A stretch of DNA of 64,000 nt from CAVUAF01 sp964460655 (GTDB lineage Bacteria; Acidobacteriota; Terriglobia; Terriglobales; Acidobacteriaceae), in the NCBI GenBank assembly GCA_964460655.1, contig CAYWSH010000001.1, forward strand, positions 86,669-150,668, read 5' to 3'. The translations under genes and the position numbers were made by a program. Each line of letters opens with the position of its first letter. Positions within the stretch are counted from its first letter, which is position 1. The notes under the pieces are model-generated. The model was not told the origin of the DNA and made no database searches. It saw nothing but the letters and a program-made list of their open reading frames with translations. Positions 34,938-44,528 of this stretch are shown in pieces.

Positions 34938-36140
34938 TTGGCTTCGAAGAAGAAAACACCCGCTCCCGTCGGGCTGGGCACGCGCTCCGTTTGGGCCGGC
35001 GAGGAGAACAACGGCTGGCAAGGCTCCACGCAACTGCCGGTCGCGCACAGCGTCTCGTTCGGTTACGAAACGGTCGAAGAATGGCTGGCGGTCGCTCGCG
35101 GCACGAAGCATGGCCACATCTATGGCCGAAATACGAACCCGACCGTCGCCGCGTTCGAAGAAAAAGTGCGCGACCTCGAAGGCGCCGAAGCCGCGACGAG
35201 TTTTTCCAGCGGAATGGCCGCCATCAGCAACGCGCTGTTCACGCTGCTGTCGCCCGGCGACCGCGTGGTCTCGGTGAAAGACACCTACGGCGGCACCAAT
35301 AAGGTCTTTGTCGAATTCCTGCCACGCTTTCACGTGAACGTGGCGTTGTGCGATACGACGGACCACAAAGCGATCGAGGCCGCCATCGCGCACGGTTGTA
35401 AGCTCGTTTACCTTGAGAGCCCGACGAATCCCACCAACAAGATCGTTGATCTCGCCCGGCTCAGCGCCGCCGCTCACCGACAAAACGCATTGGTCATCGT
35501 CGACAACACCTTCGCTACGCCGATCAATCAACAACCGCTGCGACTCGGCGCCGACCTCGTCATCCACAGCGCAACAAAGTTCCTCGGTGGCCATGCGGAC
35601 GCACTGGGCGGCGTCGCGTGCGGTCGCAAGGAGCTCATCGCTGCCATCTACCACTTCCGCGAGATCACCGGCGCCTGTCTCGACCCGATGGCTGCGTACC
35701 TGCTTCTGCGTGGCATGAAGACGTTGCACCTGCGCATCCGCCAGCAGAACCAGAGCGCGCTGGAGATCGCGCGTTTCCTCGAATCGCATCCGCGGGTAGA
35801 GCAGGTCTTCTATCCGGGATTGAAGTCCCACGAGAATCATGCGATAGCGCGCAAGCAGATGAGTGGTTTCGGCGGGGTCGTGAGCTTTGCGCCGCACGGT
35901 GGTTTCGCTGCCGTGAAGAAGCTGCTGCCGCGCCTGCAATACGCTCACTTGGCAGCGAATCTCGGCGCCGTCGAGACCGTGGCCGGCCCGCCCGCGACCA
36001 CGAGCCATGTTGAGTCCTCTCCGGCCGAACGCAAGGCTGCCGGCATTCCCGAAGCCTTGATCCGCTATTCGGTCGGCATTGAGGACACCGCCGATCTGAT
36101 CGCCGATCTGCAGCAGGCCCTGGAAGGCGCGTCCAAATAG
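34938..36140 (+). CDS. Cystathionine gamma-synthase-type PLP enzyme (Cys/Met metabolism family)
   Basis: 400 residues, apparently starting at TTG 34938 behind AGGAC. The family pattern is complete: GTRSVWAGEE near the N-terminus, HIYGRNTNPT (Tyr62, Arg64 phosphate contacts), GMAAISNAL, YLESPTNPTNKIVDL, VDNTFATP (Asp189) and SATKFLGGH with PLP lysine K214. It acts in the cytoplasm on sulphur amino acids: cystathionine gamma-synthase, O-acylhomoserine sulfhydrylase, or a gamma- or beta-lyase. The sequence type is closest to cystathionine gamma-synthase/lyase, but sub-function cannot be fixed without a tree. It stands alone between two terminator or promoter regions. Confidence 0.88.
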   Translation: MASKKKTPAPVGLGTRSVWAGEENNGWQGSTQLPVAHSVSFGYETVEEWLAVARGTKHGHIYGRNTNPTVAAFEEKVRDLEGAEAATSFSSGMAAISNALFTLLSPGDRVVSVKDTYGGTNKVFVEFLPRFHVNVALCDTTDHKAIEAAIAHGCKLVYLESPTNPTNKIVDLARLSAAAHRQNALVIVDNTFATPINQQPLRLGADLVIHSATKFLGGHADALGGVACGRKELIAAIYHFREITGACLDPMAAYLLLRGMKTLHLRIRQQNQSALEIARFLESHPRVEQVFYPGLKSHENHAIARKQMSGFGGVVSFAPHGGFAAVKKLLPRLQYAHLAANLGAVETVAGPPATTSHVESSPAERKAAGIPEALIRYSVGIEDTADLIADLQQALEGASK

Positions 36141-36151
36141 CTGCCACTGAG

Positions 36152-36180
36152 TTGAGAACAATCAACTTCTACGGGAAATG
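36152..36180 (+). promoter_or_regulatory. Shared upstream motif, copy 1 (Tricorn gene)
   Basis: TTGAGAACAATC (36152-36163) followed after 11 bp by GAAATGCC lies 95 bp before the Tricorn start. The same bipartite pattern precedes three minus-strand genes. Here the core is also inside a 6-bp inverted repeat (AGTTGA/TCAACT), so a weak terminator of the upstream gene is an alternative reading. Confidence 0.45.
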
Positions 36181-36246
36181 CCCCATTGGGAAGTGTCCAT
36201 TTTGTCGTAGGGTCGGCATGACGATGAGTCGATCCGAGGAGCGATC

Positions 36247-39200
36247 ATGAAGCGAGTGTTTGGCTGGTGGATCCTGGTCTTAGTCGGTGTTTTTGGGCAG
36301 GCGCAGACGCCCGGTGGCCCCTTGCTGCTGCGGGCGCCCACCGTGAACCACACTCACATCGCGTTCACTTATGCCAACGACATCTGGATCGTGGACCGCA
36401 AGGGCGGCGAAGCGCGCCGCCTGACCGCCGGGGACACCTTCTACATCAACCCGCACTTCTCGCCCGACGGCAGCCTGCTCGCTTTCACCGCCGAGATCAA
36501 CGGCAATGCCGATGTGTATGTGATGGCGGCGACCGGCGGCCCGCTGCGCCGCCTGACTTACCATCCGCAGCGCGACACCGTGATGGGCTGGAGCGCCGAT
36601 GGCAAGCAGGTCCTGTTTGAAAGCCTCCGCAACAGTTGGGCCGCATTTAATCGCCTTTACACCGTCACGCTCGGTTCCGGCGGTATCCCCAACGAACTGC
36701 CGCTTCCCTTTGCGAGCGACGGCGCGCTTTCACCCGACGGGAAACGCGTCGCTTACATCCCGCTCACCTCGTGGCAGCCGGACTGGAAGCGCTATCGCGG
36801 CGGCCAAACGCGCCACCTCTGGCTTGCCGACCTGAAGACGCTCGACATCGAGAGCATCCCGCGCGACAACTCGAACGATTTCAACCCCATGTGGATCGGC
36901 AACACGGTCTACTTCCTCTCCGACCGTAATGGCCCGGTCACTCTCTTTGCTTATGACACGCAGAGCAAGAAGGTGCGCCAGCTCGTCGAGAACCATGGCT
37001 ACGACCTGAAGTCCGCGGCGGCGACGAACGACGCCATCGTCTACGAACAGTTCGGCGAGATCCATTTGTTCGACCTCGCCAGTGGCAAAGAACACCGCGT
37101 GGATATCCAGGTCCACGGCGACCTGCCGGCGCTGCGTCCTCACTTCGAGAAAGTCGATGCCCGCCGCTTGCAGAACTTCGCGCTGTCGCCGACCGGCGTG
37201 CGTGCCGCGTTCGAAGCGCACGGCGAGATCATCACTGTTCCGGCTGACAAGGGCGATGTGCGCAATCTCACTAACACGACGGGCGTCGCGGAGCGCGATC
37301 CAGCCTGGTCGCCCGACGGCAAATGGATCGCGTATTTCTCCGACGCGACCGGCGATTATGCGCTCGAGATCCGTAATCAGAGTGGCCTCGGAGAGCCGAA
37401 ACGCATCCCGCTGCCCCCCAGCTACTACTACTTGCCGAAGTGGTCGCCCGATAGCAAAAAGATCACCTTCACCGACAAGAAATCGATCGTCTGGTATGCC
37501 GACGTCGAAAAAGGCACGGTCCGCAAAGTCGATCAGAACCCATACCAGGAACGCGACATGCAGCCGTCGTGGTCGCCTGATTCCAAGTGGATCTGCTACG
37601 TCAAGCACTTGCGCAACCACCTGCACGCCATCAACGTGTACTCGCTCGACCAGGACAAGTGGTTCCAGGTCACCGACGGCATGAGCGACGCGCGTTTCCC
37701 GGCGTTCGACGCTGGTGGCAAGTATCTGTACTTCACCGCTAGCACCGATATGGGACTCGTTGTCGGTTTTGGCGACATGAGCGGCGTGGACCGCCCCACG
37801 ACGCGCAGCGTGTACATCGCCGTATTGGACAAGTCGTTGCCGTCTCCCCTTCCCTTCGAGAGTGATGAGGAGAAGGTCGCCGACGAAAAGCCGGCGGCAC
37901 CCGATGCCAAACCGGCCCCTGATGCCGCGCCTGCTGGCGATTCCATGGCGGAGCGCATGCAAGCTGCGATGGCACGTGCCGCGGCCGCGAAGAAGCCCGT
38001 CAGCGTGAAGATCGACCTCGACAACATCGATCAGCGCATCCTCGCGCTGCCGATCCCCGCGCGCAATTACGGTGGGCTCTGGGCCGGCAAGGAAGGTGTG
38101 ATCTTCGTCGGCGAACTCCCGCCGCTCCTTAACCGGCCGCTCATCGGCTACGGCGGGCCACTCGGTCCGCAGACCATCAGCCGTTACAACCTCACGCGGC
38201 GCAAGCTCGACAAGCTGTTCGACAACGTCGCGCACTTCACCGTTTCCGCGAACGGTGACAAGGTGCTTTATCACCTCGGAGTCAATTGGATCGTCGCGCC
38301 GGCGATGGATCCGGCGCGCCCCGGCGAGGGCATGCTGAAGATGACGGACATCCAGATCCCAGTCGATCCGCGCGCGGAATGGGCGCAGATGTACCACGAG
38401 ACGTGGCGCATCGAGCGCGACTTCTTTTACGCGCCGAATTTCCACGGGCTCGACATCGTCGCTGCGGAAAAGAAATACGCTGCGTTCCTGCCCGGCCTCA
38501 GTACGCGCGATGACTTGTACTACCTGCAGCGCGAGATGCTGAACGAGATGAGCGTCGGTCATATGTACGTCACCGAGCCGCGCGAACCGAACGACGGGCC
38601 ACGCAACGGACTCCTGGGCGCAGATTACGTGATCGAGAACGGGCGCTATCGTTTTGCCCACGTCTACAACGGCGAGAACTGGAATCCGCAGGCACGCGCC
38701 CCGCTCACCCAGCCCGGCATCAACGTGACCGCAGGTGAGTACCTGCTCGCCGTCGATGGCCGCGAACTGCACGCCACCGATAACCTCTTTAGCTTCTTCG
38801 AGGGCACCGCCAGCAAGGCCGTCCTGCTTAGGGTCGGGCCAGATCCGAGCGGGAAAAATTCTCGCGAGGTCACGGTGGTCCCGGCCGGTGCGGAGATCAA
38901 CCTGCGCAACCTCGCGTGGATCGAGGGTAATCGCCGCAAGGTGAACGAGCTGAGCGGCGGCAAGCTCGCCTACGTCTACATGCCCAACACTCTGGGCCCC
39001 GGCTACACCAGCTTCAACCGTATGTACTTCTCGCAGATCGACAAGGAAGGCCTGGTCCTCGATGGACGCAACAACGGTGGGGGGCTCCTGTCAGATTATG
39101 TGATGGACAACCTGCGCCGCATCAAGACCGATTGCATGACGACGCGCGAGGGCGATGACGTCTGCCATCCTGCCGCCGGCATCTTTGGGCCGAAGGTCAT

Positions 39201-39594
39201 GCTCACGAATGAAATGGCCGGCTCCGGCGGCGACGCGCTGCCCTGGTACTTCAAGAAGCTCCATATCGGGCCGCTCATCGGCAAAACGACGTGGGGTGGC
39301 CTCGTCGGCATCGGTGATTTTCCTGAGCTAATCGATGGCGGCACGGTCACCGCGCCGCGCAATGCGCTATACGGCTTGGAAGGCGAATGGGAGGTGGAAG
39401 GCCACGGCGTCGCGCCCGACATCGAGGTGGAACTCGATCCCAAGGCATTGCGCGACGGGCACGACCTGCAGTTGGAACGGGCAGTGAAGATCGCCATGGA
39501 AGAACTCGCGAAGCATCCACTGCCGAAGTACAAACGTCCGCCCTACCCCGACTATCACCAGCAGATCACGAAGACCGCAGCCGCGGGGCAATAG
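36247..39594 (+). CDS. Periplasmic Tricorn-like protease (peptidase S41 family)
   Basis: 1115 residues, near the length of archaeal Tricorn (about 1070), preceded by a signal peptide (KRVFGWWILVLVGVFGQAQ) that the cytosolic archaeal enzyme lacks. Residues 25-330 and 340-590 carry TolB/PD40-type propeller repeats (FSPDGSLLAFTAE, WSPDGKWIAYFSD, WSPDSKKITFTD). After a charged, alanine-rich linker (about 540-580) come a helical core domain, a PDZ-like part (GEYLLAVDGREL) and the S41 catalytic region. Catalytic residues by motif are His772 (EMSVGHMYV) and Ser993 (NEMAGSGGDALP). The enzyme would degrade peptides in the periplasm. It is convergent with the diheme gene and shares a bidirectional terminator with it. 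Confidence 0.93.
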   Translation: MKRVFGWWILVLVGVFGQAQTPGGPLLLRAPTVNHTHIAFTYANDIWIVDRKGGEARRLTAGDTFYINPHFSPDGSLLAFTAEINGNADVYVMAATGGPLRRLTYHPQRDTVMGWSADGKQVLFESLRNSWAAFNRLYTVTLGSGGIPNELPLPFASDGALSPDGKRVAYIPLTSWQPDWKRYRGGQTRHLWLADLKTLDIESIPRDNSNDFNPMWIGNTVYFLSDRNGPVTLFAYDTQSKKVRQLVENHGYDLKSAAATNDAIVYEQFGEIHLFDLASGKEHRVDIQVHGDLPALRPHFEKVDARRLQNFALSPTGVRAAFEAHGEIITVPADKGDVRNLTNTTGVAERDPAWSPDGKWIAYFSDATGDYALEIRNQSGLGEPKRIPLPPSYYYLPKWSPDSKKITFTDKKSIVWYADVEKGTVRKVDQNPYQERDMQPSWSPDSKWICYVKHLRNHLHAINVYSLDQDKWFQVTDGMSDARFPAFDAGGKYLYFTASTDMGLVVGFGDMSGVDRPTTRSVYIAVLDKSLPSPLPFESDEEKVADEKPAAPDAKPAPDAAPAGDSMAERMQAAMARAAAAKKPVSVKIDLDNIDQRILALPIPARNYGGLWAGKEGVIFVGELPPLLNRPLIGYGGPLGPQTISRYNLTRRKLDKLFDNVAHFTVSANGDKVLYHLGVNWIVAPAMDPARPGEGMLKMTDIQIPVDPRAEWAQMYHETWRIERDFFYAPNFHGLDIVAAEKKYAAFLPGLSTRDDLYYLQREMLNEMSVGHMYVTEPREPNDGPRNGLLGADYVIENGRYRFAHVYNGENWNPQARAPLTQPGINVTAGEYLLAVDGRELHATDNLFSFFEGTASKAVLLRVGPDPSGKNSREVTVVPAGAEINLRNLAWIEGNRRKVNELSGGKLAYVYMPNTLGPGYTSFNRMYFSQIDKEGLVLDGRNNGGGLLSDYVMDNLRRIKTDCMTTREGDDVCHPAAGIFGPKVMLTNEMAGSGGDALPWYFKKLHIGPLIGKTTWGGLVGIGDFPELIDGGTVTAPRNALYGLEGEWEVEGHGVAPDIEVELDPKALRDGHDLQLERAVKIAMEELAKHPLPKYKRPPYPDYHQQITKTAAAGQ

Positions 39595-39606
39595 AGCAGC
39601 CGACAG

Positions 39607-39638
39607 AAACGGCGAGGAGAAAAACTCCTCGCCGTTTT
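39607..39638. terminator. Bidirectional hairpin terminator
   Basis: A perfect 13-bp stem (39607-39619 with 39625-39637) around the loop AAAAA ends in TTTT on the plus strand and begins with an A-run serving as T-run on the minus strand. It lies between the convergent Tricorn and diheme protein genes and can serve both. Confidence 0.88.
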
Positions 39639-39651
39639 CCGCCGGGTCTAC

Positions 39652-42600
39652 TCAATCTGCTCGCGTGCTTCTTGTGACGGTCGTGTGTACGGAGAATGCC
39701 CGCTCGATCGCATTGGTGTTGCCCGCGTGGTCCTTCACAGAGACCGTGAGCGTGCCATGCGCCAGGCGCGCGATCGGCTGGGTGAGCTTCAGTGCCCACA
39801 CTCCCGGCGACTGCGCTTTGAACTGTGCCGCTAGCTCCTGCCCCGGCGCCACCCCGTTCACCGGGAAATCTGCGGTGACGTGGAAGCTGCTGGTGTCGAT
39901 CCCGCTGTCGTAGTCGTGCATGCCCACGACGATGCGCGTCAGCGCGGCATTCACGCCTGGCTGCGGATACGTCACCGTCAGCGTCGGACGATTGTCGTCC
40001 GCCAGCCAGCCATGCCGTGCCGCACGGTCCTTGGGGTCGAAATCGAGATCGATAGGGCAGCCGAGATCGATCCAGCGCACGATGGTCAAGCGGTCTTCAT
40101 CACTCAACGGCGGAACTTTGATCGTCTCGCCGTTCGGCGCGCGATACGTTCCCGCAACGGCGTCCGACGGCGGCATCGCCGTGCCGGTGAACGCCAGGCT
40201 CAGCATATGACGACCGCCCGGATAGTCGGTCGCGTCGACCTGGAACGGCTCTCCCTTGTATTGCAGGGAGCTCGGATCGCCCGGCCGGGTCTCGTAAGCA
40301 AAGTCTTCGTCCTTGAAGCCGTCCATGCGCCGGCCGTAGATCTTCCACACCAGCAGGCTGCGCCGCGATTGGAAGTAGCGGACGTAGCGTGACGCCTGCG
40401 GATGTTCCCAACTCGTCGGGCGTCGGCGGAAGCTCAGCGCCGCAAGCGGATAACCGTACTTCGCTGTCTGGTCGAGTGCGAGCCGGACATAGTTGTTCGG
40501 CACCTTCTCTGGGACCGCCGAGCCGAGGAACATATACATCAGCCCGAGCTTCGGTGGTTCGGGCCGCTCGTCGTCGAGCACCAGGTTCCCCGCCGGCTTC
40601 TCCCATCTCTGCGTGTGGCAGGCGACGCAGCTGCGGTCAAGGATGGGCTTCACGTCGCGGAAGAACTCCACCGTCTTCACGCCCGCTTGATAGCGCAGCC
40701 CGGTCTCGTCATTCACGTCCCACTTCTTGTGTGACTCGTCGTCCTTCTTGGTCGTGAGCAATGACGTGTAGTGCGTCAGGTCGAACGGTTCATAGCCGGG
40801 CTTGGCCGCGGCGGTCTCTTCAAAGCGCGTCGGCTTCTGGCTGTGGGCGTGGCAGCCGCCGCAGTTGTTGCGGACCTCGCCCGGGCGCAGCTGATGCCAT
40901 GTCTGCGCCATGTTCAGCACCATGCCGTTCTTGTCGAGCGTCTGGAACGTCCAGGCAACGTTCGCGGGAATCTTGACCAGGAAACTCGTGTCGGGATTGC
41001 CGTCGGGATCGAGCGGCTGCTCGCGGCCCTGGAACTTGCGCACCGGGAACTCGCCGAGGATGCGCAGGCGCTCGTCCGCCGCGTTCCACCACGTGCGTTT
41101 GCCCGCGCGCGTGAGGCGCGGATCGGTGGTCGGCTCCGTGATGAGGATGCGGATCGCGTGGATGTCGCTGTTCTTGTACTTGCCGTCGTCGGCGCCCTGC
41201 TCGAACCAGTTGCCGCCGGGGTTGTACATCAGCGAGTTCAGACCTTCGTAGGGATCCACCAGCGCCGGCTCCGCTGCGCCCGCGCCCAACTCTTCGCTGC
41301 TGCCGCTGTACTGCGCTGTCACTTGACCGGGCGGAACGCTGCCATGCGGATAACTCTCGCGCTTGTATAAGCTCGACGTTCCGACCATGCCGAACGGCGT
41401 TCCTTCGGGAAGCTGCGCCGCCCGCTTGCCGTCGTTGCGTACCGCCGGGATCCGCGCCGGTTCTTCCACGCCATAGATGCGCTTGTAGGGCACGAGTGCG
41501 CGCGGCCACTGCTCGTTGTAGCGCGGATCGTTCTTGATGAGCAGCAGCTTGCCCGGCTCGCTGACAACATCGCCGTTCTTGATCAGGTAGATGCCGCTGT
41601 CCGCAGCCGGGCCCACGAACTCATGTCCCGCGTCGAGCTTCTTGTCGGCGATACCGTATACCGGACCCGCCGACCACACCGCCAGCAGATGATTATCGGG
41701 CGCGCCCGAAGGATGCGTGACCTTGCCCATGGCGGGCGATTTGGGGTCCTTCGGATTGGACGGATACGCGGGGGCGTTGAAGAAGCTGGAGAACGGCGTG
41801 ATCTCCTGCAGTCCGTGTGGTGTGAACGGCATGCGCGTGAAGCGCCCCATCTCGAGGTTGCGCGTGTCGTGCAGCGACGCCGAGCCGAAGTAGGGTTCCC
41901 CTTGCGGGACGCTCGGCGCGATCTTGAAGAAGGTGCCGAAACCCATGTTGCGCTGGAAATAGTAGTGCTCCCAGACGATGTTGCCGTCCGAGAGTTGCGT
42001 CATGAAATGCCGTGCCGTCTCGCCCGATGCGCCCAGCGCGCTCACCAGCGGCGCCCAGTTCGTGCCGTCGGGATTGATCGTCCAGATCGCCCACGGTCGC
42101 ACGTCGCGCAGCCCCTGTGTTTCGAAGCTGGTGAACATCACCCGTCCATCTTTCAGGATGGTCGGGTGCAGCGCGGTGTTGATGTTCAGATTGCCGATCG
42201 TTTCGACATTCCCGCCATTCTCATCCATCACGAAGAGTTGCAGCGTCGTCGGCGCCGGATACTCGTCCTTGTACACCGCGAAGTTCGTGTAGTCCTTTGT
42301 CGGGACGAACCCATTGCGCGTGCTGGTGAACATGACCCGTCCGCCAGGCAGGGGACACGGTCCGAGATTGTGCACGCCCGGGCGGACCGCGTCCGCCGCT
42401 ACGACGCCGGTATTCGGCGTGAACTCCTGGTGCGTGAGCTGCACGATCTTCCGGCTCTTCACATGGATCCGGAAGATGTCCGAGCTCGGCGACACAAACT
42501 TGTCCGAGCCCGGCCGGCGCACGTTGTGGATCAGCGCGTAGTACACCGCTTGGCCGTCGAACGAAACGAAGGGGTCGGTGACAGCATCGTCGCCGGCGGC

Positions 42601-42897
42601 GACCAGGACCTCTTCGCTGCCGTCCGGGTGCAGCAGCACCAGATCGGAACCCGGCTCGGCGCGTAGCGGCGCAAAGACCTCCGGCCACGTGGTGTTGCGC
42701 TCGTCTCCGTGCCGCGGCGCCCGCACATAGACGATGTCGTAGTCGTACTTGACCGCGGGATCGCTCGCGATCGGCTTCGGATGCATGTCGTACGGCCCGC
42801 CGGTCGGCTTTTCAGCCGGCGGCGCCTTCGCAATACCCGCGACCGTGGCGAACAACAAGGTTGCGATCAGAAGCGAAGAATGACGCTGATGGCTCAT
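39652..42897 (-). CDS. Exported diheme c-type protein related to hydrazine synthase alpha subunit (HzsA-like)
   Basis: 1081 residues with a signal peptide (about 1-25). A TolB/PD40-like propeller covers about 35-450 (GGRVMFTSTRNGFVPT, KDGRVMFTSFETQ, WAIWTINPDGTNWAPL). Two c-type heme sites follow: C679-GG-C682-H683 and C757-VA-C760-H761. A C-terminal Ig-like domain ends the protein. This order matches HzsA-related proteins, named after the anammox hydrazine synthase subunit but widespread in non-anammox bacteria with unknown reactions. A periplasmic redox role is likely, and hydrazine synthesis is not implied. It ends at the bidirectional terminator and is preceded 16 bp upstream by a small exported protein gene on the same transcript. 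Confidence 0.82.
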   Translation of the reverse strand: MSHQRHSSLLIATLLFATVAGIAKAPPAEKPTGGPYDMHPKPIASDPAVKYDYDIVYVRAPRHGDERNTTWPEVFAPLRAEPGSDLVLLHPDGSEEVLVAAGDDAVTDPFVSFDGQAVYYALIHNVRRPGSDKFVSPSSDIFRIHVKSRKIVQLTHQEFTPNTGVVAADAVRPGVHNLGPCPLPGGRVMFTSTRNGFVPTKDYTNFAVYKDEYPAPTTLQLFVMDENGGNVETIGNLNINTALHPTILKDGRVMFTSFETQGLRDVRPWAIWTINPDGTNWAPLVSALGASGETARHFMTQLSDGNIVWEHYYFQRNMGFGTFFKIAPSVPQGEPYFGSASLHDTRNLEMGRFTRMPFTPHGLQEITPFSSFFNAPAYPSNPKDPKSPAMGKVTHPSGAPDNHLLAVWSAGPVYGIADKKLDAGHEFVGPAADSGIYLIKNGDVVSEPGKLLLIKNDPRYNEQWPRALVPYKRIYGVEEPARIPAVRNDGKRAAQLPEGTPFGMVGTSSLYKRESYPHGSVPPGQVTAQYSGSSEELGAGAAEPALVDPYEGLNSLMYNPGGNWFEQGADDGKYKNSDIHAIRILITEPTTDPRLTRAGKRTWWNAADERLRILGEFPVRKFQGREQPLDPDGNPDTSFLVKIPANVAWTFQTLDKNGMVLNMAQTWHQLRPGEVRNNCGGCHAHSQKPTRFEETAAAKPGYEPFDLTHYTSLLTTKKDDESHKKWDVNDETGLRYQAGVKTVEFFRDVKPILDRSCVACHTQRWEKPAGNLVLDDERPEPPKLGLMYMFLGSAVPEKVPNNYVRLALDQTAKYGYPLAALSFRRRPTSWEHPQASRYVRYFQSRRSLLVWKIYGRRMDGFKDEDFAYETRPGDPSSLQYKGEPFQVDATDYPGGRHMLSLAFTGTAMPPSDAVAGTYRAPNGETIKVPPLSDEDRLTIVRWIDLGCPIDLDFDPKDRAARHGWLADDNRPTLTVTYPQPGVNAALTRIVVGMHDYDSGIDTSSFHVTADFPVNGVAPGQELAAQFKAQSPGVWALKLTQPIARLAHGTLTVSVKDHAGNTNAIERAFSVHTTVTRSTRAD

Positions 42898-42913
42898 GGT
42901 CCTCTCGCGGCGA

Positions 42914-43468
42914 CTACTTTGTGACCTTCGAGACCCGCGTCCCGGTCAGGACATGCATGTTGAAGTCGCCTTCCGGCGGCGGCGTGCGATGCGCTCCGGG
43001 TTCGGCACGGTTCGGTCCGGCGGGATCGCGATCCTCGGTGTTCAGATAAATGAGCGTCATCTTGTCACCGTCGAAGCTGCCCACGAACACGCTGACCAGT
43101 TGGTCCACTTTCCACTCCTTGCCGGCCTTCTCCGAACTCGTGAATGAGAAATGGTTGTCGATGATCTCGCCATCCACGTAGGGGAGCTTGCGATTCGGAG
43201 TGTTCTTCCCGTAACGCGCGCCATGGAAGCGCACGCGTACCTCGGGAGGCGGCGTGGCAACATCGTCGACCTCAAAGGTGAACAGCGTTTCTAGCTCGTG
43301 CCCTTTGAAGCTGAACTTCAGGTCCCACGTGCCCGCGAGCCCCTTGGCTTTGGCGACTGCGGCCTTCTGCTCCGCCGTAACTTGCGCCGCAGCCGGCGCT
43401 TGCGCTGCGCCGGACAACGCTACCGCAAAGAGCGCGCACACGGCGGTCACCCACCTGGTTTTCAGCAT
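42914..43468 (-). CDS. Small exported lipocalin-like protein of unknown function
   Basis: 184 residues from the ATG at 43468 (ribosome site AAAGGGAAG); a TTG six codons earlier is less likely. A signal peptide (LKTRWVTAVCALFAVALSG) is followed by a helix and GLAGTWDLKFSFKGHELE, the opening of a small antiparallel beta-barrel, with alternating strands to the end (EIIDNHFSFTSS, VSVFVGSFDGDKMTLIYLN). I do not recognise a named family. It is only 16 bp upstream of the HzsA-like gene, so the two are probably made together, perhaps as periplasmic partners. The gene carries a variant of the shared upstream motif. Confidence 0.72.
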   Translation of the reverse strand: MLKTRWVTAVCALFAVALSGAAQAPAAAQVTAEQKAAVAKAKGLAGTWDLKFSFKGHELETLFTFEVDDVATPPPEVRVRFHGARYGKNTPNRKLPYVDGEIIDNHFSFTSSEKAGKEWKVDQLVSVFVGSFDGDKMTLIYLNTEDRDPAGPNRAEPGAHRTPPPEGDFNMHVLTGTRVSKVTK

Positions 43469-43507
43469 GGCTTCCCTTTCTTGCAAGGTATTTGCGCCGC
43501 CGCAGGA

Positions 43508-43519
43508 GATTCTTCTCAG
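43508..43519 (-). promoter_or_regulatory. Shared upstream motif, copy 2 (small exported protein/HzsA-like operon)
   Basis: Read on the minus strand: CTGAGAAGAATC, one base off the common core, then 12 bp and GCAAATACC. It lies 51 bp before the start at 43468. Confidence 0.4.
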
Positions 43520-43548
43520 GTAGGATTGCGCCCCCCACGGGCGATCGA

Positions 43549-44517
43549 TCAGTAGCCGCGCGCCTTGTCCACGACGTTCAACAAGGGATCGCCGCGGTGG
43601 AATCGCTGGAACTGTGCCAGAAAGAATCGCACAGCATTTTCTTTCCAGTCGGGCGTGTGGTCGGCGCAGTGTGGCGACAGCAGCACATTCTCCAACGAGT
43701 AGAACGGATGACCAGCCGGCAACGGCTCCTGGTCGAATACATCCAGCGCCGCGCCCTTGATCCGCTTCTCGCGCAGTGCGCTCACCAGCGCGCCTTCATC
43801 GATCACCGGCCCGCGCCCGAGATTGACGATCACCGCGCTCGGCTTCAGCACTGCCAGTTCGGCCGCGCCGATCAGCCTACGCGTCTCCGGCGTCAATGGC
43901 GTGCTGACGACGATGAAGTCGCAGCGAGCGAGCATCTCACGCATGCGCTCCGGCTTGAAGATGTCGTCCACTGTCCCAGCCGGGCCACGCTGCTGCCCGC
44001 TGCGGCTCACGGCCAGCACCCGCATTCCCAGCGCCCGCGCTCTCTCCGCAACATTGCGCCCGATGTCGCCGTACCCAACGATGCCGACCGTTCGCCCTGC
44101 GATCAGCTCCGTATCGAACTCCTCCCACACCTGCGCCTGCTGATTCCGTACGAGCCGACGGAAACCGCGCTGAAAGTACAGCATCGACGCCAGCGCGAAT
44201 TCAGCGAGCGCCGGGCTGAACACACCGCTTCCGTTCGTGAAGACCACCGGGCTCCCGAGTAGCTCCGGGAACAGCAGCTTCTCCACGCCCGCGCCGCGCG
44301 TATGGACCCACTGCAGCTTCGGGCAACTGGTGAAGACCTCACGTAACAGGTCACGCCCGCCGGTCCAATTGAAAATGACGGTCGCGTGCTCGGTGCTGGG
44401 TCGCAACTTTGCTACCGCGCTCCCGCTCACGCACCGCGTGCCTGGCGGCAGTTCGCGGAGCAGCTCGAGTTCGGGCTCGCCGGCTTCGGCCAGCACCAGC
44501 ACCATGTGGTCAGGCAT
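43549..44517 (-). CDS. D-2-hydroxyacid dehydrogenase family protein
   Basis: 322 residues from the ATG at 44517. The NAD-binding domain has TVGIVGYGDIGRNVAERARA, and the catalytic residues of the D-isomer-specific family are in place: Arg in NLGRGPVIDE, Glu in DVFDQEPLP, His in LSPHCADHTPD. The enzyme would interconvert a 2-keto acid and a D-2-hydroxyacid with NAD(P) in the cytoplasm; glyoxylate/hydroxypyruvate reductase-like enzymes are close. It follows the MetE-core-like gene by 11 bp on the same strand, so the two may share a transcript. The substrate is not readable. Confidence 0.88.
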   Translation of the reverse strand: MPDHMVLVLAEAGEPELELLRELPPGTRCVSGSAVAKLRPSTEHATVIFNWTGGRDLLREVFTSCPKLQWVHTRGAGVEKLLFPELLGSPVVFTNGSGVFSPALAEFALASMLYFQRGFRRLVRNQQAQVWEEFDTELIAGRTVGIVGYGDIGRNVAERARALGMRVLAVSRSGQQRGPAGTVDDIFKPERMREMLARCDFIVVSTPLTPETRRLIGAAELAVLKPSAVIVNLGRGPVIDEGALVSALREKRIKGAALDVFDQEPLPAGHPFYSLENVLLSPHCADHTPDWKENAVRFFLAQFQRFHRGDPLLNVVDKARGY

Positions 44518-44528
44518 GAGCAACGATA

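Noticed and set aside
36730..38772. Minus-strand open frame of 680 codons inside the Tricorn gene
   Set aside because: Antisense shadow with low-complexity composition; the plus-strand frame has signal peptide, propeller repeats and S41 motifs.
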